DNA of 59,352 nucleotides from Purshia tridentata (taxonomy: Eukaryota > Streptophyta > Magnoliopsida > Rosales > Rosaceae). The notes under the pieces were generated by a model. The model saw only the letters and a list, made by a program, of their open reading frames with translations, did not search any database and had not been told where the DNA came from. The position numbers and the translations under genes are program-made. Each line of letters starts with the position of its first letter. The stretch's first letter is position 1. Positions 31,001 to 49,794 of this stretch are shown in pieces. The stretch is from the NCBI GenBank assembly GCA_003254885.1, contig QANT01001509.1, positions 1 to 59,352 of the forward strand. Direction: 5' to 3'.

Positions 31001-31010
31001 GGACACGTGT
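31001..31010 (-). promoter_or_regulatory. ABRE/G-box, distal
   Basis: GGACACGTGT on the plus strand (ACACGTGTCC on the minus) is a second CACGTG core, about 76 bases from the first. Paired ABREs are the common arrangement in ABA-inducible promoters. Confidence 0.6.
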
Positions 31011-34000
31011 TAAGATTGGGGTTTAAAGAGTGTGCAAAGTGGGAAATGGGTGCACAGTTGGTTTTGGGTTGGTGTAAGTGTGATGGGTGGATAGAGTTAG
31101 CTTGGATTGGATAATCCCAACTGGATTCTCTAATTTGTACGGACATGGAGATTGAAAATTAAAATTGGGGACTTTATGAAGAGGGGTTAAGGGGGGGTGT
31201 GTGTGTGTTGAACCACCAAAATGGGTTGAATTTAGTAATCACTTTCAGTTTTAGTTTTGGTAATATGGTTGTATTTAAGCATGTGCCACGGTGCATAAAA
31301 GTCTTGTCAAAATTGAAGTCTTTTTGGTTGAAGCATGTACCACAAGTTAAAAACTTTAATATGTGTGGAATATTGGAATATGCCAATATGGGTATTTCAT
31401 CAAAGTTAATAAAAGGAAGATTAAGATTATATATATAAGTGGAGTGGGGTTTAAGTCGTTTGACCAATTTACTACAATATGACGCATTCTTTTTCTATAA
31501 TAATTTTTTGGGACCCTAGCTCTCTGATTTATGGAACTTTCCCAAGGAGAATGTTCATGATTTTTGTGCTCTGGGATCCACCCACCCATCTTTTTCTTTG
31601 TCAATTTAATTAAGCTACATATTTTTATTGACCAAGATTGATATTTGATAATGCTTCCCCACCATAATTGTCTGAAACAGTGAAACTTGTGCCTCTGTTT
31701 GTTTTGCTAATCAAGAATGTGCTTAAGTTTTGTTTTTTTAGTTGAAAGGGAAAAGAAGGATTAACACACACAACAAATGGTCTAAACCATGTCGTAAAAG
31801 TTTAATTGCAGGTTAATTAAATACATATCAGAATCGATTTACATAAGAAAATTTGTGTCCCCAAAGTAAAGCAATCATGATTAGTGATGATACAGTGATG
31901 GACGTGGGTATACTCAATACTAAAATAATCACCCCCAATTTCTTGTATAGATTGTATACCAAGGAAAGAAGATGATGCACAATGTAATAGACACACCTCA
32001 AAAGAAACTAGCCTACCTAGCATGAGTGTGAATTTGTTTATACCATTCTATTTAAAGCACTGCAAAAGTTACAATCATGGACGAAAAAGGAAAAAAGTGT
32101 CATTTAAGACATATATAAAAATCATCTTATTAATACTAATTAGTCTAATTTGGACGGTGTTTGCCATTGAATTCAATATTATATAAAAATTAACACTAAG
32201 AAACCACACGTATCAAAATGTTTGATTAATTCATGTGCTACGTTTTGTTGCTTGAAGCCTCATGTTGGTGTTTTATTGAACTTTCAAAGTCCCTCTCCAA
32301 CCTCCACCGTGCACCAAAGTACACTACTATGCTATATATGCTGGGGCCCATTTCTTACAAGTTACAACTCCTAACATGATATTGTGGGCGAACTTAACCA
32401 CCTAAATTTAATATAAGATGAAAACAAGTTTAATAACTTTATATGGATATGAGGTTTTATTTTAAAGGTTTCAGCTGAAATTTAAGAAAAATCTCACTTA
32501 ATATATTTATTGATATGAAGTCACTCATTTGATGTGAGTCGGCAATTGTATTTATAGACTCTTTTTATTAAATAATGATTATTTAATTAACGGATAAATA
32601 TAAATATGAACGTTTAATGAAGATGTAGAGTGGACCTTACAATAAATTTCTTATTTACCCTTGAATAAAGAATCTCTCAATAAAAAGAGTGATTGTATTT
32701 AATTATAAATTTCTAACAACAAAAGTCGTAATGTAGCTCATAATTAATACACACAAGATGGTAGATAAGCTTGACGAACTGATAAAAGCTAAAAGCAAAA
32801 AGGGGTGGTGGTTTGGGACTTGGAAGAGAGTTGAATTAAATAGAGGAATCAATTCAAAGAAAAAGGGGAAGCAAAACAAGTGGTAGAGAGGTTGAAATCG
32901 ATTCCAAGAGTAAACAAGCCGATCTAATTCACACGCACGCTAATAAATATAAGCAGGTAGGGTTTAGTAGTAGTAGTTGTTTTTTGTGCTATAAAGTAAA
33001 AGGGCCAACAACGACTCTAATTAAGACTCCCCCAATGGTTACCCCACACATATATACCCACCACCATCTAATCTGATCTGTCAAACGTGTTCAGTTAGTT
33101 GGACCAAAGTGAGTGAGTGAGAGTCTTTGTAAACTAATGCGTGGCTTGCAAGATTGCTAAGAACCTAGCTAGCTAACTAGCTTAGCTAGCCCATATGATA
33201 TATATATGATTCTAAAATTTGGTTCATTTTTCACAAGGAAAATTCATAAATGCAATTGTGTTTAATAAATGTATGAGATCGATTTCTTGTTTTGGGAAAG
33301 AAAAGTGGGGATGAAAATGAACCATGGGAAAGAGAACACGTACGTTGTTGAAGCTCAAATCGAAAGGGCCCGTTTTTATACATGTGGTGTGTGGTGTGTG
33401 GTGTGTGGCTTTCGTGCATTTGATGCAAACTGAAATCAAAGAAGAGTAATTGCGTGCGTGCGTGGTCCTTGGAATGCTTAACTAATGATATGTATATACA
33501 TAATAATACATTGCATGTAGGTGGCTCTGGCTTATATTTCATTTATGTCTCTTGTATTCCTTACGGCAGATCGATCAGGATAAAGAAAATGAATGCAGAT
33601 CGATCAATGCTTTTCTTTTTCTTGTAAATAACTTATATGTATTTGTCAACTTTACTAGCTACTCATTAAATTGTACTCAAAATGAAGCTAGCCAGCTATC
33701 TTCCTTGCACTTTTTACTTTTTATTTGGCTATAAATGAGACAAATATGCACCGCATGGATTGGGTCCTAGTCCTACCTTGATATTACTCTAATTAAAGAA
33801 TGTATTTCAAAATTTACATCATAGAAGTTTCCAAAGATTAAATGCTTAGTAATCTTTCACGGAAAGAAATTAAAATTGGTTATAAAGGTTGCCATCCCAC
33901 TTATCTCACTCGTTTTTAACGCAAAGCATGATGATGAGGTGGGCTCTAAGAAGGAATACTCTAAGGAGCAACAATGGAGCTACTCATGCAAATGTCATGT

Positions 34001-35138
34001 AAACGTTTTGAATTTGAGTAGGGAAGCTAGTGATATACAAAAAGTAGCTTTCCAAATATTTCCATGGAGTAATACACAAGGAACTAGGAGGTGCATATTT
34101 ACCTCATTTTATACCCAACTAGTATGATAGTTTTTTTGGTTATATCAAAAGGAATTAAATTTTAAATCGCTACTAATCCTAACTTATTATCTCATTTATT
34201 TACCATATGAGTTAATCTAGATGATTTAATTAGTATAAAAATATTGATATATTATTTTTCGTGATAATTATAATTTGAGAAAAATATTTCTGTATGTAAT
34301 ATTATTGTTTGAGTGTTTTAGTGTTGAAGTGTTTAACATAGATAGTTTTTGAGATGAATAAGAAATGGAGTGTTGGTTTGCTTTAGCATGATAAGGTTGT
34401 TAGCCGACATTTCAATGAGTAGAGAATAGTCATCGAATAGAGATGGATGGATGTTGTTGTTGTGTATGCGTTTTGTAATTGCTTGAACGTGCCGTTATAG
34501 AAATTGGTGTGTGGATGAGTGGTGACTGATGAGACATATATGTAAAAAGTTCAGCGCACATAAGCACGTTTGTTTATGTGTCACTTTGTAACTTGGTTAC
34601 AGACTTTGAGAGACCTAAAAGAGCTTTCAGTATGTCTCTCTTTCTGCTACGTAGCCAAATCCTCATTGAAAACGAAATCACAGCTTTATCGCTTCTAGAA
34701 CGTTTTAGGGATGTGATGATTATGATGATGATTTGTGAGCTCAAAATTCATATTAATATATATACATATATATTCCAATTTATCACGTAATGCTTTGCAA
34801 TATCCACCTGGGCCTAAGATTCATATGTAAAACTAAATGTGGTCTTCGTGTAAATACAGAGTCCCAGATCCAAAATTCTAACGGTATTACATACAGAAAT
34901 AATGCCCATAAATCAATTTCAATCAAATATGTTGTGGGTCTGAAATCACCTTATGAGGCAATAATATTTCACACTTGTACAAATACTAACAACCATGCCT
35001 TGATTTATTTACAGATAAAAGATTAAGGCTCATGTCCATGGTCCACCACATAAGCAAGTTCCATTGTAACAACATTTCTGTATCGTCAGCAGAGATTTTT
35101 AACATAGTTATGCAAACAGAGAATAAACATAGATAGAA
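31011..35138. other. 4.1-kb spacer upstream of MAPKKK and 3' of aspartic protease
   Basis: AT-rich and without a supported gene. It holds the dispersed repeat copy at 32153-32283, GCTAGC-rich palindromic DNA near 33165-33190, and a GTGTGTGG repeat near 33380-33410. An 83-codon frame at 33876-34127 has no recognisable family features and I do not call it. Confidence 0.5.
32153..32283 (+). repeat. Dispersed repeat, copy B
   Basis: Partner of the repeat at 27213-27329. It starts GACGGTGTTTGCC and ends TTTTATTGAACTT, with an extra AAACCACACGTATC-like insert relative to the other copy. Same orientation, about 4.9 kb away. Confidence 0.75.
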
Positions 35139-40896
<5,758 letters not shown>

Positions 40897-43316
40897 TTAG
40901 TTCCCTGAAAAACTGGAATTGCTAATTTTATCGTTGCAATTGCTATTGCTGTTGCCATTGCCATTGTTGGTGTTGTTGTTTGTGTTGCTTGCGGGGTTGG
41001 TAGTAGTAGTAGTTGTAGTAGCACTATTGTTACTGTTGTTGTTTGGCTGAGCATTGCCAATAATAGAGGTGATGGCTGCTGCTAGAGCTGCAGTGAAGTT
41101 TGGATCAGCTGCAATGGCAGCAGTGGCAGCAGTGACAGTGTCAGCCAATGAGTTCTGCTTCCCTTGGTGCACTCCAGAAAGCTGTGATTGATGACCCAAT
41201 TGGGACCTGTCCATGTCTTGGGACATTTGGAGGCCAGAGAATTTGGACTGGTTGTACAGAGCCTGCCCAAAAATTTGGGGCAGCAAAGAGACTGCAGGGC
41301 CATTGGTGAAGTTCTGAGATGGGTTTGTTGGGAATGGGATGTTAAATTGGCCGGGTGGCCTTTGTAATTGTAAGGGGTTTGGTGATTGGGTTAAGTCCAA
41401 TGTAACAGTGGGGAATGGAGCTGAGGCTGAGATTGTGGCCATGCTGGAGGAGCATGGGAGGATGGTCCTGGTGAAGAAGTTGGAGTCCATTAGGCCATCT
41501 GCACTTGGCATGGACCCCGAGAGCAGCATCCGTGCTGCGGAGGAAGTGGTTGATGCCATTGCCATGGCCGCGGGAGGCAATGGGTGGTTGTGATTGCCTT
41601 CATATGTAGTGATGAGAATCGTCCGATCTTCTGCACACCTTTGTACCTGTTCATTCATAAATAAAACACTATACTTGAGTAATTTTCTTATGTCAAACTA
41701 TCTCATCACATGTTATGATATTAGACTGTCAAGTCACTACTGATTATATGATTTTACAAAAAACGAGAACTTACTTGTTTTCGAACTGGGCAACCAGCAG
41801 CCATGGTGCATCTATAATAAGCACGGGGACATGGGTTTCCCTTTGCCATCTTTTGCCCATACTTTCGCCATTGACATCCATCAGTGATCTGAACGTAATC
41901 AATAAATTTTTCAAATTAACTATAACACGTTGCTCTAAAAGTTAGTCTTATTAAGATAAAATTATTTGTACCATGTGTAACATTTATCTAATACTCTAAT
42001 TCAGTCCAAAAGAGATAGAGGTACGTACCATAGGTGCCTCAGATCGAGCTCTGACTGAGACTCGTGCCTTCCTCATGGTAGCCTCAGTTTGATCAACCTC
42101 TTTGGGAGAATTGAGCCTTTGAACTTTGTTAGGCCCCCAACTCTGCGACGGTTGATCTGGGCTCTCCTCTCTTCCAATTCCTCTCCCGAATTCCTTCTTC
42201 TCCTGATCAAACGATGCAAGCCCCTCATCACCATGCCCAGTAGTAGTACTCTTCCCATTATCTCCCATCGATCCAGACCTTTCTCGGCTTCTTTCGTCCG
42301 AAGAAGACTGCGAAGGCTCCTCGGCTTCGGCATTAGCAGCCAGCCCAAGATCCATAAACTGCCTCGGCACCACTAGCGATGATCCATTGCCACTACTGAG
42401 CTTCTTGTTTTCTTCCACTTTCCCATCAAACACTCCATGAGCTTCAGCAGCAGCAGCAGCAGCAGCACTGTTCTGTTCAGCCTTTTGGGTCTGCATCAAA
42501 GTCAGCAAATGCAGCTGCAGAGCGTTGTAGTTGGAAGTGACCTGATTGAGCATGCCCCTCAAGCGTTGGTTCTCTGCGTTCATTCGCTCCAGCTCAGCTT
42601 GAAGAACAGCCAGCTGAAATAATCAGTGACATGAGAATTAATTAGTTGATTTAATCAGGTCCATAATCCAATCACGATTGAGATTATTCAGATTGAATAT
42701 GATGTTTAATTACCTCGCTTTTAGCTCTTTTATCCTCTATGTTGGACGAAATGCCATCGTCCACCACTGATTGGTCACTAGTAGTGTTGGTGATGAGAAG
42801 ATTCAAGCCAGTCTGTAATAACACAAGCAAAATAAAAAACCATAATATGTTGAATTGAATATGATTATATGAATCAAAATGTTTACAAGGGTCGCTTACG
42901 TTTACGTTGAATTCCATTGGGGTTGGGGAATCCAAGTCCAATTTTTGATCAGCAGCGTGGTGAGCCTTGTCTTCATGGTTCTTGCTATGATCGGCGAAGA
43001 AGTCCCTCTCGTCTATGACTTTACGCTTTTCGTTGGCGGGTCCCGGCGGAGGTTCGTGGCAGTCATCGTCGTCGTGGTGGCCGGTGCAGTTGAGGTTGAC
43101 TGAGAATTGGAGAGTTGGAGGAGGAGGAGGAGACCTCTGAATTGTGGTGTCCATAAAAAATGAATGAATAGGAAGTTTGTTATTGATGTTCCTGCAGGGG
43201 TTGTAGTGGTTGTTGTGTTGATGATGATCTTCTTGGAAGGAATTGAGGACTATAGGGTTGTGGAGAGAGAACCCAATTGGATCTGAATCAATGGAGAGTC
43301 CACTTCCTTTGGCCAT
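40897..43316 (-). CDS. WRKY transcription factor, group IIb (WRKY6/31/42 type)
   Basis: Five coding exons in gene order: 42900-43316, 42714-42812, 42029-42613, 41775-41888 and 40897-41646. They give 654 residues. One WRKY domain with WRKYGQK (W374 to K380) and a C-X5-C-X23-H-X-H zinc site, which is group II. An N-terminal leucine-zipper-like coil (about 173-212, [19 protein letters not shown]), a basic Ser-rich linker and an intron splitting the WRKY domain after VRKQ are group IIb marks. The tail has Asn, Thr and Ala runs coded by simple repeats (about 40930-41040). The protein binds W boxes (TTGACC/T). WRKY6/31/42 relatives act in defence, senescence and phosphate response; the exact orthologue is not determined. 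The first exon donor could also be six bases earlier. Confidence 0.94.
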
Positions 43317-44772
43317 AAATCCAAGAGAATTATAGAGAGAGAAAGAGAGGAGTGTGTGTATGTGTATGTGTGTAGTGTATGGTGAGAATGAGAGTGCAAT
43401 GGACTCGGCAATAAAAGGGGGGGTTGGACTTTAGAAGAAGACCCAAGTGCAAGAGTAGAAGTGGTGGTGTGGTGTGTTGTAGTTGTTGTTTTTATGTTGA
43501 ATATTGTATTAGATTGGGGATGAAGAAGAGAAAATGAGGAGATTTTAGATCTAGTGTGGGAAATTTGTAAAATAGGGATGCAAATGGGATGCTCACATTG
43601 GAGGGTAAAAGGGGAGTTAATGCCATTTCTAGCCACTTGAATATTGCTTTAAATATCACATGAATGAGTGATGGCTAATACTCTTTATATGGTCACATCA
43701 ACAATTATTCATTTTTTAGTTTATCTTCATAATGACAAATATGAAAACAAATTGTTGAAAATTTTATTTTGTATTAGTAAAATTATATATGTTTTAGCAA
43801 GTAGAAGAGTCGAGAAAAAAATATTCTTCAAAACATGTGCGATTTTCAATGATATACTGCCATGTATTTTTATTTTAAGTAAAGTGTATTAGTTTTTAAA
43901 TCAAATATAACACATGGCATCATAGTACTGAGTAGTCATACCATATATATGATACAACTACCCATCCAAAGCTTTTTTCTCAAGAAAGCATGGTTAGTCA
44001 TATTTGTCTACTAATGACCATGTGGTCTAGTTACATGGAATTTTGATATCTACGTGGTCATCTATTTGTGAGTAAATCATTTATTATCTTGTAATGTAAT
44101 GTCCTTCTTTAAAAAGAAAGGTTAACATACAATTATTAATTGTGAATTTAAGTTGATTTAATTGGCCAAGAACAAAAATTTCTCCCTATTCATTCAGGTT
44201 TGAATCTCTATAAAAAAAAAATAATGTGATATTTCATTAAAAAAATTAACCTGTAAAATTATTAATAAAATTTTTATATAACAAATGTATATATTTATTG
44301 TTTATTTTTTTCTCGTCACATAATTTTAGCAAATAACAAAAGATAAATACATATGAATCTATGATACATATTGATTATTGAGAGATAAAATTTTCTCCAC
44401 TTTGAAAACCGTCCGATTAATATAAAAATGAATTAGTGATTGTGATGTGTCAATCGTCTTCACACATACACAAGTAACCCAAGGTTCTCTTAACTGTGAT
44501 GATGATAATATTAGTTAATAGTTATTCTTCATGAGTTTCCCAGGTATATTTATTATTATACACAGAGAGAGGGATATTAAATTAACTCGATTAAAAAATT
44601 AAAAAAGAAAATAGGGGTGGTGACTGATGAGAGAAGGCAGTGGGTCCCGCGTGAGGACAGTCGTTAGATTTGGCTGTGATGCCAAAAGAGAGAGAGAGAG
44701 AGATTGACGCGTTCCAAAATAACTCAGAGTCCGATTGGCCCGGCGTTTCTTTCTCGTGGAAAGCGTAGTCTG

Positions 44773-45086
44773 AGTCAACGGTTTTGATTTTGATATGGGG
44801 ACTTGGGGCGGGCCCACATGAGGTGCCAACTTGCTGCTGGGGCCCACACTCCTTATTTTTCTTCCTGTTTCTTTCTTCACTCCGACTTAGGACACGTACC
44901 ATGGGCTCCATTCGGATTTCGGACCGAGGCTGACGGGTTGACTCCGTCCGCTCCAATGGACCTTATCATCTGTTTTATAGTATAGAAGCAGATCCAACCA
45001 ATAAAATGCTAAGAGCCTTAGAAAACAGATAATAATAATAATAATAATTGAAATGAATAATGGTCCATCAGTCTTGAGTGTTGACT
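44773..45086 (-). promoter_or_regulatory. W-box group upstream of the WRKY gene
   Basis: TTGACT cores occur at 44773-44778 (minus), 44938-44943 (plus) and 45081-45086 (plus), 1.45-1.77 kb before the WRKY start. They could allow WRKY auto- or cross-regulation, but the distance is long and the core is short, so this is suggestive only. Confidence 0.35.
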
Positions 45087-47147
45087 TTGTTTTGTTGTGT
45101 TTTGGATAGAAAACAATGTTATAATGGTTTTATGTGGGCTAAATCATGAACGTGATTTTCTAATTTAAAATCGAATGAGTGAAGATTGTTGCAAAAGATC
45201 TTTTGCATGTCGAATACGCAAGTATGGCCTTATTTTCTTTTTTTGATTGTGAAGTATTGGCTTGTTATATTAGACTACATCCACACACGCGTGCAATATT
45301 GTATATAGCTATGATAGAGAAGTACAATTTTAAAATATTATAAATAAAAAATGAAAGGGAAGTTTATTTTTCTGGGGCAACATTAATGTTGTTAATTTCT
45401 TATATGTGTTGTAAATTTAAGAAAAGCTAATTATAATAAATGCAAAGTTTGGTAAATGAAATTAATAATGGTTGCCATGGCATTAATGTGAAGCTAGTTG
45501 CCCATGATCCCTTTACTCACTTGCATGATGAATATTGGCTTTCCAAGCAGTCAATGAAAGAGGCCGCATTGTTTGAAAGGGCAAGTAATAAGTTGTCAAA
45601 AAGAGCAAATGAGTCGTCACTCCTTTTCTCTATCTATAACAGCTTAGCTGAACCTGCACCTCTTGATCGATCTTCATTAACTCTCTCTCTCTCTCTCTCT
45701 ACTTGGACCTGATTCATGTGAGTTGTAATAAATTCTGCAGCAAAAAAAAGAAAATTGTAGCTGTAATTAATTATAACTAATTTCCTTCACTAAAAGTAAC
45801 ACTATATATATGGGACCAAACACCAGACTCTTCTTTGAAATAAAGCTCCAACTTGTAACTTGGTTGGTATGCAAAGAGCAGTTTATATATGAATTTATGC
45901 ATACTTTTTGTGCAAGACAGACAAAAGATATGTGTAAAATGAGAGACTATTTAGTTTCAAAAAGAAAAATATAGGACCCAATTAGAAAAAGGTTTAGGCA
46001 GCTGTCCAAAGAGAACTACAATAATGATGAAAAAAAGTTGTACAACATATATTTTATATATATATATATATTCAAAAAGTTGTACTTTGTAAAACGAATA
46101 TTACTTAATTACATGTCGAATAAAACGTGATTCAATTAATCAAGCTAGCTCTTTCTAGTCATCACTCCAAAGTAGAAGTGCTCCTCTCCTGTAGATTACG
46201 GGAATGCCATATATACATATAAATTATAATTAATGATTGTTGAATTAATCTCTATTTTATTGGAAATTCTGATCATAAGTCTGAAAACAGTTATGTAGTT
46301 GAGCTCATTGCTTATGGAAGCCTTTTTTTTTCTTTCTTGTATACAAAATGATTGACAATTTGCAATTGAAAAAACGTGCATGCCTGCGTGGGGACATTTA
46401 TGGGCCACAATTGTGGAATCTATTAAAACATTAATGCCAAGTGTGAACAGTGAAGAGGCTAGCTTCTCAAAAGTTCATGCAACAGCTGCATGCTTTTATT
46501 GTTGTCCATTTTTTCTCTCTTGGGGTTCAAAAGCCAGCTTAATTCTCAGAATCGCTTTTAGAATAATTTCTTAACCAGCTACTTCTGTTTTGATTAACTA
46601 GTGCTGACTAAGTTACTTAACTTTTGCTGTTATATATTCCATACATGCATGCATATATAGCTTAATTATAATTAATTACTAACTTAATATAGCTAGTCAT
46701 AGAATAATATTACAGTCAGTTCTCAAACCGACGGCTATAATAAGTTTCTAGCGTAACAAGATATATCTCTTACAACCACTCCACAATACCCCAAACAATT
46801 ACACAGTAGGTGATCAGGTAGCTCATTAATCTTTTCAATTTTAAATTTTAATTAAAATAAGGGCAGCTGAACTCTGGATTTATTAACTTTAATTAGTTGA
46901 CAAAGGTGATTAGGGTAAAGTACTTGCTAGCAAATGTTAATTCTAAATGACATAGAAGTTCAGATATAAGTTTAAAACAAAGTAGTTTAAATATAAGAAC
47001 AAAATCAAACCAAAGTAATCAGGAAGTAATAGCAAGTAAATGATGGAGAAATTGGTCTATTAATTAAGTCAAACCTAGTAACCTACTCCATTTGAAGCTT
47101 ATATAATACGTACATTAATTTTTGCATAAATGTGAGGGACCTCCTAA

Positions 47148-47178
<31 letters not shown>

Positions 47179-48236
47179 GAAACAATGAAGTTGCCAATAA
47201 GAAAGTTGAGGGAACAACTAGCATTGTGATATTTGATCAACGTTCCAATATCTGACTACAGATATATGATTTGTTCAAAATTAGCAGACCATAGTCCGTA
47301 GCAGCAGAAGAAATAAATACATAGAAAATTAAGGAACATCACAAATTAAGAATATCATGAATTATGTATTGGATTTATTAGCTGGCCGTGCATGACCCTG
47401 GGCTGCTGGATAGAGAAGACTTAGACTATATATGATGCTGTTCAGGTTATGCGTGCATCTACCACCTTTTACAAAGACTGATTAAACAAATCGGATCATA
47501 ATTAAGGTGCAGTGTGGATATGCCAAAATCAAATCCCTTATTAAATGAACAGTTATAATCAAATTATTTGATTAATTAAGAAAATTAAAATAAATCAACT
47601 GACCCATTGATCAGTTTGGGGACCGCCTGAAGAAATTAAAATATATATTTGTCACACAGCTATCAAAGTTCATTTGATTATACATCATGTTGTAAACGAG
47701 GGACCAACGTGTACGCTTCTATACCATTCAGAAATCGCTTTCATTTTTCTGAACTTCTAAATTTAAATTACCAGCAGATATTAAACACACTTTTTTTAAT
47801 TAATTTAATTAAAATAATAATGTAGAGTCAACAATAGTAATCAATATATATCCATCATATCACTTTTGTGAAAGTTCTAAATAAATTTCTCTCAATATTC
47901 AAAGCCAATCAATCTGGTGATGACCAATGAAACAAGCAAAGATATAGATATAGGAACAAATGAAGAAAAATATTAGAAAGCCAGTTCCCAAAGCCAAAGT
48001 GCATATTTTCGTATATATATGTATAGATCTCTGATCTGATATATAAATTATAATGCATGCCTTTCTTAGGGTCAATATATATACAAATGAAAGAAAAGAA
48101 ACCCATCATTTATTGTCAACCTAACCACACAAACTTGTCCCCCACATTTTCTGCTCAACCGGCCCTTTGCATTTGAATTGATGATGGTTAAGTCATACCC
48201 AACCATGCCATGAGAGTTAGTGTCTTTTTTGTACAA

Positions 48237-48393
48237 ACAAGCAACCCCAAATGAGTGGGTTTTCTTCGTTAGTTTCTCAGTCACTGATATGATTTGTCAG
48301 ACCAAAAAAAAAAAAAACAAGCAACCCCAAATGAGTGGGTTTTCTTCGTAAGGTTCTCAGTCACTGATATGATTTGTCAGACCAAAAAAAAAA
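48237..48393 (+). repeat. 79-bp tandem duplication, each unit ending in ACC-poly(A)
   Basis: Two units, 48237-48315 and 48316-48393, share CAAGCAACCCCAAATGAGTG through GTCAGACC and end in 13 and 11 A. They differ by a few bases around 48270/48349. In the second unit TGATATG (48364-48370) recurs right after the poly(A), so ATTTGTCAGACC plus A may be a small retroinsertion that was later included in a tandem duplication. Confidence 0.75.
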
Positions 48394-49794
48394 ATGATAT
48401 GGAAGAGTTTTAATTTTAGGGTTTAAATTTGATGTTGAAAGGATTAGAAGAATGAAGAAATTAAAGTCATAGCCAGTAGTTAGGACTAGACATAATAAAC
48501 CCAAAAAATTAAGATCTTAATTAGTAATATTGAGAAAATCAGAACTCACGGTACGCACCTAGTCAAAATAAAATTCTTAATATGGCCCCTAGCATTAAAA
48601 AGTCTTCATATATATATCTATACTCAATAATTGTGCCTTGCTTAGACAACTTGACCATCATACATTCATACGACACTCACATTTTACATTATACATTATA
48701 CATTATACATTTTCATTTTCCTTTTCCTTTTTTTTTTTCGCAAACGTTAAGAACACAATACATATAATATACAAGCACTTAGATAAAAGATGGGGTAGTT
48801 TAAGAACTGAATGGGAACATATATAATAGAAATTTACTTGATATGGCTTAGTGATTAGTAAAGTTTACTAAAATTTATAAATAAAATGGAAAAAGCTGAG
48901 AATTCGAAACCAAGTACATATGGAGGGTGGAGTTTGCTAAAAGTTCAGGGATCCATAGGCCCACTAAGATGGAGTTCATTGCAGAGGGTTAGAGAAGGTT
49001 GGTTCTCTTCAATTGGGTTGATGTTGTAGCCTCATTATTGTTCTTATTTTAAGGTGCTGATTGGCCAATGGATGAAATCAAGTGATTACGATATTAGACA
49101 AAAAGTTGATCATAGTTCCTCTCCCTCTGCGACTTGTGGCCAATTAATCATCTTAAATTCTTGGCTGCAGTGAGGTTAAAAAAGTCGGTCACGAAAAGAT
49201 GTGGTCCATTGTATTAGTATTGAATTTGTATAAGGTTGGACACTACTCAAAAGTTGGTATGCAGTCCAAGACTCCAAGGCATTAGGTCAACAGTCTGATT
49301 CTCCAGTATCCAACATTTCTGCTCACATGCATTTTCTCAGGCCCCAAAATTAACAATATAGCCAAGGTTCCCATCTAAAAACATTTAAATATCTTGATAA
49401 TGCCTCATCAACCACATCGGTCAGCTCTTCGAGACCCTGCAGCCTCAAAGTGGACCCAAATAATTGCTCGTAATTTGGGCCACACAAGAAGCCATTATCT
49501 CTTCATCAGTAAATGTTAATTAACTTAATTTCGATACTAATTTAGATACTTAGATCACATTTACATAAGAACATCTGATAAGGGAAGCTTATTTCCAGAA
49601 GACTAATAGATCTACAAAAAAAAAAACCAGAGCTCATCAATCTAAGACAATATAGCATTGCTAGCCAACCCAGGAAGTTTGGTAGTCACAGGCATACACC
49701 TTACTGAAAGGCCTTAAGTCTGGATGAAACACCCAACTACTGCATATAGTAGCAACTGGAAAGGAGCATACGTCGTATATAAAACTAGTAAAAT

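Larger units (their letters stand above)
43317..49794. other. 6.5-kb gene-poor spacer
   Basis: No supported gene. The WRKY promoter lies at the left end. A GC-richer patch at 44590-44985 carries open frames on both strands with no family features. There is a CT repeat near 45680-45702, a TA run near 47147-47165, a seven-base ACATTAT tandem near 48687-48712, and a 79-bp tandem repeat at 48237-48393. A 90-codon frame at 45440-45712 ends in simple-repeat Leu-Ser and is not called. Confidence 0.5.

Noticed and set aside
33876..34127. 83-codon frame between MAPKKK and aspartic protease
   Set aside because: No recognisable domain, signal or compositional sign of coding. Likely chance.
45440..45712. 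90-codon frame in the 6.5-kb spacer
   Set aside because: It ends in a CT microsatellite coding Leu-Ser, shows no family features, and has no splice-linked neighbour.
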